DNA of 64,000 nt from Pomphorhynchus laevis (lineage: Eukaryota > Acanthocephala > Palaeacanthocephala > Echinorhynchida > Pomphorhynchidae), in contig WNNJ02000655.1 in NCBI GenBank assembly GCA_012934845.2, forward strand, positions 35,828 through 99,827, written 5' to 3'. Shown piece after piece: positions 50,990 through 63,000 of this stretch. Below the pieces are notes generated by a model, which searched no databases, had not been told where the DNA came from, and saw only the letters and a program-made list of their open reading frames with translations. How positions within the stretch are numbered: position 1 is the stretch's first letter; each line of letters begins with the position of its first letter. A program made the translations under genes and the position numbers.

Positions 50990-53560
50990 TCATTAAAATA
51001 TAAAAATGATTTCACATGCTACCTTTAAACATCTATCACATGACATCACTAATTCATGTAGTTTTTGAATATGTAATGCTAATATTCGCCTTTAGACATT
51101 GTAATTGAATTGCTTAATCTACAATAGGGTGTTTATTCAAATTATTAATATTTTACTGTCACAGATGACGTGATTCATACGGATTAAGCTTAATATCTTA
51201 CTAGATGAGATAGCGATATATCATCTGCTTATATATCTTTAATAGCGATAAAGAACATCCAATAATTGAATATTTTTTTTAATTAATTATCGAACCTTTT
51301 GACATAGGTTTAATCGATTCCTGATTTGTCAATACTACGAAATTCAGAAGTATCCAACGCTACTTCTAAGATACGATGAAGGCAAGTGTGAATAATGAGC
51401 TATCTTCACAAAACTGAATTTAGTGATATTACATAATGCCAAAGTATACATGATCTTTGATAAATTCAAAGGCGGGATGACTTTTTAATAGATTAATAAA
51501 TAAAATAGTGTTTGTTTAGTTAGCTTAGTAACAAATATCACAATATATTTTTGTGCTTGGGAGATGAATTAAAAAGCATCATTTATGTTAAGTTAGATAC
51601 TACTTGTTGCATATACAGAAATTAAATTTTTGACAATATCTGAAATTGCGGAAAGTATATAACATAACAAAAAATTAAAGTTATATTTATAAATTCGTCT
51701 ACATATATAGCTGCAAAATAAAGATTTTAATAAAAACAAAAATCGATAAAAATCAATAATTCATCAATTAAATTTTATTTAGATTTGTTTGATATTTAAA
51801 AACGTAATGTTTCTTAAAAAGTTAAAAACCATTTTACAGAAACCTTTTATCCAGTAAGATAAATTGAGATTATTTGAAACCTTGAAAATTTATTGAAATT
51901 TACGCTTTAATAAATTAATCTGTAATTTGATTTCAAGTGCTTTAAATATGGGAAGGTTAAATAAACTGTCCCTATAAAATATCCATGATAGATAAGATAA
52001 ATACAGTGTTTAACAAACAATTTGAAAGCAATTTAGACGCAAGCGATCCAAATTGATCCGATTAGCAGTCGGTAAAATATCATAAATTTGTAGTTGGCAT
52101 AATTCGTTTCAATGTTACAGGAATATTCAGATAATTTAAATTGTATAATTAATTTGGATAATTTCATTTTAATTGTAATTATTAAAATACAAAATAAATT
52201 AATGTTATGCAACATTCAATCAATACCAACTTAATCTAAATTACCATTGCGAAAATTTAATTTTTGCTAAAGCATGTTGTTTAGATGTAGCATGTAAATG
52301 ATAAAAATACATACCAATAATGGCGCTATCGTTGTTGCTTCACTAATTTTTAAATACCAGCAAAATTTCAATTTTGCATTTGCTATTTATGAACAAATAA
52401 GTTTGTTAATTAATAATTAAATGATTAGGCTGATACCTATTGCCAAATTAATCTCTTCGTCAAGCGGCCCAGGCAACGTATGTTCGATATTCGTCGAGCA
52501 ACGGCTAATTAATTGGCCGACTTGCATCAGCCGTAGGGATAGTCTTTTCATAGACTATCTCAGATCCCTCCGATGACTCCAACGGCCGATTAGACAATGG
52601 ATTATAATATTATAGATTATAATATTTATAATATTAAATTATAACATTATAAATCATACTTAAAGCATACTTATTTATGTATAAATCATACAGTCAAAGT
52701 AATCATGTTTGAAATTAATATTTTTATATTCTATACAGTAGCTTACTGAAATTTTATATGAAAATACTATGTTCTTTCATTTCATATAAATGAACAAGGA
52801 CTCAAATGATTTAAACTTAAAAAGCTCAATACTCGATGATTATACTAATCTGTTAGAATATTAAAACCGTGTTCGTAAGAATCTGCACGTCATCTGATGG
52901 ATTCAAACGGGTTTTGTCAAATTTGTGGAATTTGAAAAATTCCGCAAATTTGACAAATAAATTTAATAATAATTAAACAAAATATAATATTCAATAATAA
53001 TCCGAATAGTTTAATAATTTAATATTTGATTTATAGATCAAATGATTAAATAATAAGGTAGTTGCCTAGGGAAGGAACTACCTAGGTAACATTTGACAAT
53101 GAAAGTTTTATGTCAATTTTTGACAATGAAATTTCTACATTTTAATTATTTCGATATTTATATTATGTTGCTTGTTTTGTATCAATTTTATCAATATAAA
53201 TCAATTTGGCCTTTAGTATATTGTTATTATTTTATGCTTAAGAAAATTCAGTGTAAGAACATAGAGAGTTCCACAAAGAATATTTCTCAAATTTTCTTTG
53301 TTAAAATTTGACAAGCAAATTTTACCTAAAAGCAATTTATAAACAGAGACAGAGATATAAAAGTACTGTTCGAATAAACAGATAAAACTTTAATTAGAAA
53401 ACATTAACAATAATTATATGATGCTGGAAATGAAAATGAATTTTTATTGAAACGTCTTTAAAAATGCTATCGAGTGAGTAAAATTTAATATCACAAACGA
53501 TGTTGTATAGCATGAAATCGAATAAAATAAATGTTTTATTATTAAACTAAAATAGTGCTT
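50990..53560. other. Non-coding stretch upstream of trehalase
   Basis: A+T-rich; should contain the first trehalase exon and promoter, not located. 52450-52600 is a G+C-richer block with a strong hairpin (GGGATAGTC/GACTATCTC, extended by AGATCCC) and GGCCGA repeats, probably a repeat remnant. No other exon or ORF supported. Confidence 0.45.
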
Positions 53561-54960
53561 ATGACATTAACATGATGAGACGAAAATCAAAACGACACAC
53601 ATTGTTGTCTTCTTTGATGAATGAGATGTTTTTGTCGTCTTTAGGTCTTGGGTATGAATTAGAATAGAGGCTAGCATAGAAACAAAAGAGTTCTGCTAGC
53701 CCCTGATTCCACAAGCTGACATCAACGCCTTCCTTTAAGATAAAGCCACTTAAAAATGTAGGTAATCGCTAAGGTCGTCTTCAAAACGACACACATTGTT
53801 GTCTTTTTTAATGGATAAGATGTTTTTGTCGTTTTTAGGTCTTGGGTATGAATTAGAATAGAGGCTAGCATAGAAACAAAAGAGTTCTGCTAGCCCCCGT
53901 GTTCTACAAGCTGACATCAAGGCTCTCTTGGAGATAAATCCACTTAAAAATTAAGGTAATCGCTAAGGTGGTCATATTCAAAACGACACACATTGTTATC
54001 TTCTTTGATGAATTAGATGTTTTTGTCGTCTTTAGGTCTTGGGTATGAATTAGAATAGAGGCTAGCATAGAAACAAAAGATTCAGTTAGCCCCTGCTTCC
54101 ACAAGCTGACATCAACGCATTCCTTTGAGATAAAGCCACTTAAAAATCTAGGTAATCGCTAAGGTCGTCTTCAAAACGACACACATTGTTGTCTTTTTTA
54201 ATGGATAAGGTGTTTTTGTCGTTTTTAGGTCTTGGGTATGAGTTAGAATAGAGACTAGCATAGAACTAAAAGATTCAGCTAGCCCCTGGTTCCACAAGCT
54301 GCCATCATCGCTTTCTTTGAGATAAAGCCACTTAAAAATTTAGGTAATCGCTAGGAAGGTCATCTTCAAAACGACACACATTGTTGTTTTTCTTGATGGA
54401 TTAGATGTTTTTGTCATCTTTAGGTCTTGGGTATGAATTAGAATAGAGGCTAGCATAGAAACAAAAGATTCAGCTAGCCCCTGCTTTGACAAGCTGACAT
54501 CGACACCTTTTTTGATATAAAGCCACTTAAAAATCTAGGTAATCGCTAGGAAGGTCATCTTCAAAACGACACACATTGTTGTTTTTCTTGATGGATTAGA
54601 TGTTTTTGTCATCTTTAGGTCTTGGGTATGAATTAGAATAGAGGCTAGCATAGAAACAAAAGATTCAGCTAGCCCCTGCTTTGACAAGCTGACATCGACG
54701 CCTTTCTTTGATATAAAGCCACTTAAAAATCTAGGTAATCTCTGAGAAGGTCATCTTCAAAACGACACACATTGTTGTCTTTTTTGATGGATCAGATGTT
54801 TTTTGTCGTCTTTAGGTCTTGGGTATGAATTAGAATAGAGGCTAGCATAGAACTAAAAGATTCAGCTATCCCCTGGTTCCACAAGCTGACATCAACGCCT
54901 TCTTTTGAGATAAAGTCAATGAAAAATCTAGGTAATTGCTAAGAAGGTTATCTTCTTAAA
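53560..54960. repeat. Seven-unit ~195-bp satellite
   Basis: Units begin with AACGACACACATTGTTGT near 53591, 53785, 53982, 54175, 54370, 54565 and 54761. Each holds GTCTTTAGGTCTTGGGTATG, GAATTAGAATAGAGG, then a conserved hairpin (GGCTAGCATAG and CTGCTAGCCCCTG) and CACAAGCTGACATC. Units are close to each other in sequence, so the array is young or homogenised. No ribozyme core was found in it. Confidence 0.92.
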
Positions 54961-55972
54961 AGAGTAAAGGGTTTGCCAGAATACCGGCAAATGCAGACGC
55001 TGTCATTCTTTTTAATTTTTTTGCAGGTGCATTATTAAAGGACAGCACCTGTATTTTGTAAAGATTTTAAAGGTTGGATAGGAACAACAAGTTTTTTAAT
55101 CCTATAAATACATTGTTGATTTTAGAGACAACATTCTTGAACCTCCTTCCTGAGAACATAGCTATTGTAACATCAGCATAAGCCAAAGGATGATGATCGC
55201 GTAAAATAGGTTTATAAAAATTATGGAAGCGGACAGGTACAGAATTGGAAAGCGCGGGGTACTTTGTGAAACTCTGTATTAAAGTAAATAGAAACAGCGT
55301 TTTTACAAGCATTGGCTAAACATTCAATACATATTTTTATATTGTTTTATTCCTTAATTACAAAAAACACTTACGGCTTTACTCATATTCGTTAAATGAT
55401 AGTTTCTAACCGACTATTGAAATTACAGCAGTGTATTGCTACGCAGTTTTAATGTTCACGCCATTAAAAAAGTTATATTCTACAGCTATAATTTTTTTAC
55501 GATTTATGAGTTTAATTGCGTCAACGAAAAATGGCAACATTGCTACAAAGGTCACTTCATCTTTCCTTGTATGAAAATGTCATGACGATACCTTAACTAA
55601 AATATATAACGTAAAACTAGTCATAAAATTTTTCACAAAATATTTTAAGTGTCAGATTATGAAAAAATGATATTTTAGAATGATAAAATCTTGAATCACT
55701 TTTGAATCCATTTTTGAATCTATTGAATCCGTTTAGTAAATGTATATTTTTTCTAGATGGTAATACATGTGGTATATGTAGTTTAGCTATATAATGATCA
55801 ATTGTATTCTTAATTCATGAATAAAAATTTTATCTTTTTTATTGCGAACCATCAGGAGAATACAAAAAGAACTTTATTTATTTGATATTTCGACTGTACT
55901 TAGCAGTCCTTTTCAATCTAAAAATAGAAGAAAAATATTACACAAAAGAAAATTCAATTAAAAATAATGTAA

Positions 55973-57127
55973 CTAAGTTATAGCCTCATCGGCAATAGCT
56001 GATTTCATTTTGGCAACCTTATCACGATGTTTAGCAAGTTTATAGCTTACATCTTTTTCTACGTCTTGTGGAGGGAATTTTAAGGACCAGTTAGATTTAT
56101 TCCCTTCCATTGTAGGAAAGATGGAAATGCACAATGATTCCAAAACGAGCCTACGTCCTAACTGTTTTTCTTTATGTAGAATATCTATGCTTTCGAAATC
56201 AATGTTATGGCCGGTCTCAATAACATGATTGAATATTGCTGAAGATGTATCACTTTTCTTCAGGTTGTACTTATGTTGGTACGTTCTCTTTTTTAAACCT
56301 TGTTTAGTTTGTCCAACATAGGTCTTCTCACAATCTGAACACGGAATGATATAAATTACACATTGTGATGCTGCAACTGGTTTCCTTGTGAAAACTCCAC
56401 TAAGTCTCGCACCAGTTTAGTAGTACACTTTTATATTGTTCTTAAACTTTGAAGTTAACTTCGACAATCGTCTCTTTAAAGTATTATTGATGAACGTTGA
56501 TTTAAGGTGTTTCATATCTAGCTGTGCAGTCGACGTTCTAGGCAACCGGCTTGCCCTTATCGCAATTGTAAAAGACCGTTTTATCGCCCATTCCGGATAT
56601 TGACATTCCCTTAATATGAGATTTATTCTCCTATACTCTCTGTGTTTGTATTCTCTGTTACTGCATACCGTCAGGGCTCTTCTGAACAAAGAGCTGGCCG
56701 CTGAAATTTTGTATCCTTCCGGGATATATGTGGTCCAAGGAGTAAGCGTATGTGGGATATTCGGTTTTCTAAAAACGTCTGTTAAAATGATGTTATTACG
56801 TCTTAACACTTTAACATCTAGGAAATTTATTACATTTTCCATGTCTTCACAATTAACTTTCCACTGAATTGCCTCGCCATGTTTATTAAGTATTTCCTCT
56901 AGACCTATTATTTTTGGGTCTGTATCAAACACTGCGAAAACATCGTGGACATACCTATACCAATGCTTCAAGCTTTGCACCCTATTGTATATATTACATT
57001 CCCATTTTGTTATATAGAGATCAGCAAGTGGAGGACCTAATGGAGAACCCATAGCCACACCATCGATTTGTGTGTAAATATTGTTATAGAAATAGAAAGC
57101 AGATTTGCATGTACACCATTCTATCAA
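55973..57127 (-). pseudogene. Penelope-like RT plus GIY-YIG endonuclease, inactivated
   Basis: One reading frame runs from beyond 57127 (LIEWCTCKSAFYFYNN...) to the TAG at 55975-55973, broken only by a TAA at 56419-56417. RT domain 3 is QIDGVAMGSPLGPPLADLY. The catalytic box reads WYRYVHDVFAVF, with His in place of the first Asp of YVDD. INFLDVKVLRR and VFRKPNIPHTLTPW follow as in Penelope RTs. After the stop, IYIIPCSDCEKTYVGQT is the Penelope-type GIY-YIG core with its CxxC insertion, with KKRTYQHKYNLKK and HKEKQLGRRLVLES carrying the usual Arg and Glu. The N-terminal RT part is missing. The lost Asp and the stop make it non-functional. Confidence 0.92.
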
Positions 57128-57226
57128 ATTAACCCAATCTTTACGTTGTAGTTTCGGCTCATTACACTTGTCGCTAAGTAATCTTTACGTTGTAGTTTTG
57201 TTGTCGTTTTTTGTTGTCGGAACGTA

Positions 57227-57533
57227 CCAACATAAGTACAACCTGAAGAAAAGTGATACATCTTCAGCAATATTCAATCATGTTATTAAGACCAGCCATA
57301 ACATTGATTTCGAAAGCATAGATATTCTACATATAGAAAAACAGTTAAGACGTAGGCTCGTTTTGAAATCATTGTACATTTCCATCTTTCCTACAATGGA
57401 AGGGAATAAATCTAAGTGGTCCTTAAAATTCCCTCCACAAGACGTACAAAAAGATGTAAACTATAAACTTGCTAAACATCGTGATAAGGTTGCCAAAATG
57501 AAATCAGCTATTGCCGATGGGGCTATAACTTAG
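57227..57533 (+). pseudogene. Inverted partial copy of the GIY-YIG domain
   Basis: Reads TYQHKYNLKKSDTSSAIFNH, then the same C-terminal region as the main copy (IFPTMEGNKS, KFPPQDVQKDV, AKHRDKVAKMKSAIADGAIT), with scattered substitutions. The frame upstream of TYQHK is unrelated junction sequence, and the GIY-YIG core itself is lost. Confidence 0.88.
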
Positions 57534-57669
57534 TTACATTATTTTTAATTGAATTTTCTTTTGTGTAATATTTTTCTTCTATTTTTAGATTGAAAAGGAC
57601 TGCTAAGTACAGTCGAAATATCAAATAAATAAAGTTCTTTTTGTATTCTCCGGGATGGTTCGCAATAAA

Positions 57670-59020
57670 AAAGTTACTTTTGACCCGAAAGCAATTCTCA
57701 ACGATATAAAAATTTTATATTTTATACTATCAAAAATAACCAATTATTTAAATCATATTAGTTGATTATCAAACATTACAACGATAACATTTCGAAGAAT
57801 CCCAAACATATGGTTAATACACTGAATTATGCATCTGAAAGTACCACTATAACGAATAAATTGAATGTGTTCATTAAGATGTTATTAAATAATCCAATCT
57901 GTCGTAAGGTGGCATTAGTGATGAATTTATTTCAGTAAATATAAAGCGAAATAATTCGATGATGTGAAATCAATATTCTAATTATTGTAGAAAGGTATAA
58001 CCAGTGATGATTCGGGAATTGTACATTCAGCTATCAATTTAATTCACACATCTAACTGAGTAGTTGCAACCCGAAAACGAAATTTTGTTAATTGATTCCT
58101 CTAAAGAATACTCACAAATGCTACCTTTAAAATGTTCATATTTTATTTTATACTATCAATAATAGTAATTTTAATTTTAAAAATAATAATATTTTTTGCT
58201 GTATACTAGATGGTAATATATAATTACTGCGACGAAACCGTTTTCTTATAATTCTCAAACGAGCAAAATTGAAGATTTATATGGAAATATGCAATGAGAG
58301 CATAATGTGACGATACATTGTTTAAATAACGTTTTAGGTTTTCAGAGGCAAATTACAAAAATATGTTGGTTTAAATCATATTCGTGGATTATTAAACATT
58401 ATAACGATGATATTTCGAAGATACCCAGATTTATGAAAGTTTTATTTCTAGCATTGCCAATTTTAATAAATAATACGTAATAAATAGGCAAACTTAAGAT
58501 TAAATGTTTTTATCTTTAACATATTAAAGAATTAATTGATAATAAATATTTTACAAATAAGATTGTCGTCATAAATAAGAATTATTCAAAGCAATTCCTT
58601 TGAAACTTCCTTTTGCAACTGAAAGTGCCATTATAACGAATAAACTTTTACAATTAATCGATATAATCAAACTAGTCATCTATAGTTTGTTTCATAATTT
58701 TAAGTTAATATACCTGTGCAGCAATTTATCTGATATGCTACAACGTCAGCGAATTCTCGGAGATGCCTTTTAAATATATGTGATCATCTTGTGATCATAT
58801 ATTGACATAGATGATAATCTATTGATATATATTTATTATATTAATTTTTTAATTATTAACTATCATTAATTTTATAATTTTTAATTATTTATTTATATTT
58901 TTAAAAAATACAAAAAACAATTAATTATTATATTATAAATTATTTATTTATTATTTATTGATTTATTAATTATTGATTTATTAATTATTTATTGATTTAT
59001 TGATCTATTAATTAATTATT
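57670..59020. repeat. Dispersed-repeat copies, otherwise A+T-rich
   Basis: Holds copies of the 45.6-46.6 kb repeat: ACCAATTATTTAAATCATATTAG at 57.73 kb, a related copy at 58.36 kb, an inverted part at 57.98-58.09 kb, and CTAGCATTGCCAATTTTAATAAA at 58.45 kb. 58.83-59.02 kb is simple ATTTATTAATT sequence. No gene seen. Confidence 0.55.
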
Positions 59021-59026
59021 GATCAT

Positions 59027-60640
59027 CGGAGATGCCTTTATAACAAGGCAGCCGAAACGACTGATGATAGCTCACCCAACTGATGAGTGCTGCCTGCTAT
59101 TATCGTCTAGGAGTGATAATGAAGTCAGCTATGCTAGTAATCGAACTCCTGTTTTTGGCAAAATTCTTGTTTATATATAATGATGTTGCTTGATAGACTG
59201 GACTTTTATTCACGACTTTCAGTCACAATGTCACTTCTAGACAACGTCACTTCAACACATTTTATATTAACGCAGTATTTCGTAAGAAATCCTGGACCGT
59301 TGTTTACTCAGCACATCCGTGCACTACTATTATACATGCCGTCTCCATTAAGGATCGAACGAGTGCAACGACAATTCAGCAACAACCTCTGCCTAGTGTT
59401 TAAGGATGGTCCGCACAGCAATTCGATCTGGTAAAGAGCGTAAGCCTCAGTCAATTAAGCAAAGTGTCGGAAACGCCTTTATTCACAATGTCACACAGGC
59501 AACTGAAACGACCAGTGTTACCTAATTCTACTGATCAGTGTTGCCGGTACTCATCATTTCGATGTTGAAGTGCTCGTCTAGAAGTGACATGGTGATTGAA
59601 AGTCGTGAATCGAAGTCCAGTCTAGTTTTTAAGGATGGTCCGCACCCAATTCGATTTAATAAAGAGCGTAAGCCTCAGCCAATTAAGCAGTGTTGAAAAC
59701 GCCTTCATTCAAAATGTCACACAGGCAACCGAAACGGCCAGTGAGTACTTCATTCTACTGATGAGTGTTGCCGGGTACTCATTGGTCGTCTAGAAGTGAC
59801 ATGGTGACTGAAAGTCTTAAATCGAAGTCCAGTCTATCAAGCAACACCATTTAGTATAAATGCCGTATTTCGTAAGAAATCCTGGACCGTTGTTTACTCA
59901 GAACATCCGTGCACTACTATTGTACATGCCGTATCCGTTAAGGATCGAACGAGTACAACGACAATTCAGCAACAACCTCTGCCTAGTGTTTAAAGATGGT
60001 CCGCACAGCAATTCGATCTGGTTAAGAGCGTAAGCCTCAGACAATTAAGCAAAGTGTCGGAAACGCCTTTATTCACAATGTCACACAGGCAACCGAAACG
60101 ACCAGTGTGTACCTCATTCTACTGATGAGTGTTGCCGGGTACTCATCATTTCGATGCTGAAGTGGTCGTCTAGAAGTGACATGGTGACTGGAAGTCTTAA
60201 ATCGAAGTCCAGTCTATCAAGCAACACCATTTAGTATAAATGCCGTATTTCGTAAGAAATCCTGGACCGTTGTATACTCAGCACATCCGTGCACTACTAT
60301 TATACCTGCCGTATCCATTTAGGATCCAACGAGTGCAGCGACAATTCAGCAACAACCTCTGCCTAGTGTTTAAGGATGGTCCGCACAGCAATTCGATCTG
60401 GTTAAGAGCGTAAGCCTCAGACAATTAAGCAAAGTGTCGGGAACGCCTTCATTCACAATGTCACACAGTCAACCGAAACGACCAGTGAGTACTTCATTCT
60501 ACTGATGAGTATTGCCGGGTACTCATTCGTCGTCAAGAAGTGCCATGGTGACTGAAAGTCGTAAATCAAAGTCCAGTCTCACAAACAACACGATTTTATT
60601 TTAGGTGCTGTATTTTGTAAGAAATCCTGTACCGTTGTTT
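59027..60640 (+). repeat. Tandem array with hammerhead core strands in permuted order
   Basis: Four to five units of variable length (about 230-440 bp) sharing AACGCCTTTATTCACAATGTCA, ATGGTCCGCACAGCAATTCG and GAAATCCTGGACCGTTG. Each holds, in order: GGCAACC-GAAA, CTGATGA-GTGTTGCC, then GGTCGTC-TAGAAGTGA (unit c: 59724-59734, 59758-59772, 59784-59799). These are the three strands of a hammerhead core with matching stems, but not in the usual linear order. Short frames in the units are repeat sequence, not genes. Confidence 0.75.
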
Positions 60641-60666
60641 ACTCAGCTGTGTGACGACACACTTTA

Positions 60667-60714
60667 GCAACGACATGCGCGTTTCGCTCTAACCTAGCTC
60701 ATCAACACAGTGAT
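60667..60714 (-). ncRNA. Degenerate hammerhead (first unit)
   Basis: Same place in the first 460-bp unit. The core reads TTGATGA instead of CTGATGA, and the cleavage triplet has become GCC/GCA-like (CGCGCATG), with stem I disrupted. Stem II (GCTA/GAGC) and GAAA remain. Expected inactive. Confidence 0.65.
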
Positions 60715-61129
60715 TACAATGATCATATATAGGCACCTTAACACACGCTTAAACAGTGTTTAAAGCTCGAAAATCAGAACTACCCTTAATCTGATTCATC
60801 AGAAGGAATTTAGCATAAGCTCTGTACATGGCAGTGCGTATTGCAGTTTAACCATGCATCAGGCACTAAACTCCTTTTAATAGAAATGCTGTTTTACAGG
60901 GACACTTTAAAGTGTACAAATATATAAAATATAATTTGTTGTTACACCTGCCCTGGGACACTCAATGGTGTACTCATAAATAAATCACTATGTTTTCCTC
61001 ACGAGGAGGCATAAACACCAGGCAGCATTGTATATATCCTCATCAGATTAAGAAATAGAACCGAATTATTCTCGCAATATTCAAAGGCGCTACGTATGCC
61101 CAGTCATCCTATGTGTGACGACAATCTTA

Positions 61130-61178
61130 AACAACGGTAGACGCGTTTCGCTCTAACGGAACTCATCAGTACCGTGAC
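61130..61178 (-). ncRNA. Intact type I hammerhead ribozyme
   Basis: Minus strand: stem I ACGGTA (61175-61170) pairs with TACCGT (61139-61134); CTGATGA at 61169-61163; stem II GTTC/GAGC (61162-61159 with 61153-61150) with loop CGTTA; GAAA at 61149-61146; minimal stem III from ACGCGT, closed by the A-U pair, then C. The cleavage triplet is GUC and the site is 61140/61139. Every invariant core base is present. The very short stem III is normal for metazoan tandem hammerheads, which often act as dimers. Confidence 0.85.
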
Positions 61179-61590
61179 TTTAATGATCATTCATAGGCCC
61201 CTTAACACACGCTTAAACAGTGTTCAAAGCTAGAAATACAGAACTATTCTTAATCTGAATCATCAGAAAGAATTAAGCATGAGCTCTGTGCATGGCAGTG
61301 CGTATTGCAGTTTAACCATGCATCAGGCACTAATTTTTTTAAATAGAAATGCTGTTTTACAGCGACACTTTCAAGTGTACAAATATATAAAATATAATTT
61401 GTTGTTACACCTGCCCTGGGACACTCAATGGTGTACTCATAAATAAATCAGTTTTCCTCAAGAGGAGGCATAAACACCAGGCAGCATTCTATATATCTTC
61501 ATCAGACCAAGAAATAGAACCTAATTATTCTCGCAATATTCAAAGTCGCTACGTACGCCCAGTCATCTTATGTGTGACGACAAACTTCAA

Positions 61591-61637
61591 CAACGGTATA
61601 CGCGTTTCCCTTTAACGGAGCTCATCAGTACCGTGAC
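61591..61637 (-). ncRNA. Hammerhead with damaged stem II (third unit)
   Basis: CTGATGA, GAAA, a GUA cleavage triplet and the 6-bp stem I (ACGGTA/TACCGT) are kept. Stem II reads GCTCC...AAAGG, losing the closing G-C pair seen in the second unit. Possibly weakly active. Confidence 0.65.
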
Positions 61638-62289
61638 TTTAATAATCTTCCATAGGCACCTTAACATACGCTCAAACAGTGTTAAAGCTCGAAAAACTGA
61701 ACTACACTTAATCTGAATCATCAGAGGGAATTTAGCATAAGCTCTGTACATGCAGTGCGTATTGCAGTTTAACCATGCATCAGACACAAAATTCCTTTGA
61801 ATAGAAATGTTGTTTAACAGGGACACTTTAAAGTGTACAAATATATAAAATATAATTTGATATTTTAAATTATATTTTTTCATATAATTTTTCAAATTAT
61901 ATTTTATATATTTGTATGTTTGAAAGTGTCCCTTTAAAACAGCATGTCCATGACCGCGGTCCTGGATTCAGCCATATATTCAATTGAATAATTAACGGGC
62001 TATACGTGCAATGAGAGAATAAAGACGTTTCATCACTTAGAAACTTAATCTAAAATCACAAAGAATACAATTACAATAACGAAGTTTATGTTAATCAATG
62101 TTGTTGAATTAATAACAGAGGATCTTTAAAGTCACCGTTAGTGCAACTTCCCAATCACAATTTCCTCTCTAGTGAGATGAGAGAAAATTGTACAGCCGTC
62201 AACAATCTAGTACTTCGTTCGGTAGATCTCATTACGTTCCTTGGAATGACGTATGCATTTATCCGTTATATTGTATGACCGCAAATACA

Positions 62290-63000
62290 ACTATGTGAAG
62301 TTTCAAGCGTCAGATTTATTGGTTGACTGAACTTTGATTCACGACTTTCAGGGACCATGTCACTTCTATACGACCAATCTGATCGAAATGATGGAGTAAG
62401 TAAAAGATAGAAAAAGTTATTGTTATCATGCTTCGGTTTATCGCGTTTCGGTTGCCTGTATGACAGTAAAAGAAGGCATTTCTGACACGTTGCTTAAACG
62501 TTCGATTCGGTTGCTTGTGTGACAGTAAAAGTAGGCATTTTCAACACGTTGCTTAAACGTCTGAGGTTTCGCTCTCGAACCAGAACATTTGATATGCAGA
62601 CCATCTTTATCTACTCATCAGAGGTTGTTGCTGACTGTTCGTTTCACTCGTTGGATCCAAAAGTGGATTCGGTATATAGAAGATAAGTCTGCTGTACGGA
62701 ATAAAACAACGGCAAGGATTCAGAATGGAATTTGTAATGTATTCAATGTAGTTGCCTATTGAAACTGGCTTTGATCAATGAACCGCATGGTCCATGTCAC
62801 TTCTAGACGACCACTTAAGCATCAAAATGATGGAGTACTCGGCAACACTCATCAGTAGAATGAAGTGCCCACTGGTCGTTTCGGTTGCTTATGTGAAAGT
62901 AAAAGATGGCATTTACGACACATTGCTTAAACGTCTGAGGTTTCGCTCTCGAACCAGAACATTTGATATGCAGACCATCTTTATCGACTCAGCAGAGGTT
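62290..63000 (-). repeat. Inverted copies of the 59-60.6 kb unit
   Basis: Reverse-oriented partial units: ATGTCACTTCTAGACGACCAC, GGCAACACTCATCAGTAGAA and TGGTCGTTTCGGTTGC (62786-62895), and a diverged pair at 62340-62640. The block GAGGTTTCGCTCTCGAACCAG...CAGAGGTTGTT occurs twice (62561 and 62937). The core strands are again B-A-C when read on the minus strand. Confidence 0.75.

Larger units (their letters stand above)
55850..57665. mobile_element. Penelope-like element with head-to-head inverted partial copy
   Basis: Main copy on the minus strand, from about 57183 down to 55850: truncated RT, linker, GIY-YIG nuclease, 3' UTR. A second partial copy on the plus strand (57215-57665) repeats the nuclease end and 3' UTR, so the two 3' ends point outward (both end near GTATTCTCC...ATGGTTCGCAATAAAA). 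AATCTTTACGTTGTAGTTT occurs twice at the junction (57138 and 57179). 5' truncation with an inverted partial copy is typical of Penelope-like insertions. It is unrelated in sequence to the A+T-rich RT family. Confidence 0.92.
60649..61860 (-). repeat. Tandem ~460-bp satellite with hammerhead ribozymes
   Basis: Three units start GTGTGACGAC at 60649, 61113 and 61572; the third is cut short near 61.86 kb. They share CACACGCTTAAACAGTGTT, GCAGTTTAACCATGCATCAG, TTACACCTGCCCTGGGACAC and AGGCATAAACACCAGGCAGC. Each begins with a minus-strand hammerhead motif. The ~460-bp period with one ribozyme per unit resembles the ribozyme-bearing satellites known from schistosomes and newts. Confidence 0.9.

Noticed and set aside
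53560-54960. Ribozyme in the 195-bp satellite
   Set aside because: No CTGATGA/GAAA pair with stems on either strand; only a simple hairpin is conserved.
59180-59434. 84-codon ORF in the first satellite unit
   Set aside because: It lies wholly in the tandem repeat, and its sequence recurs in other units with frame breaks.
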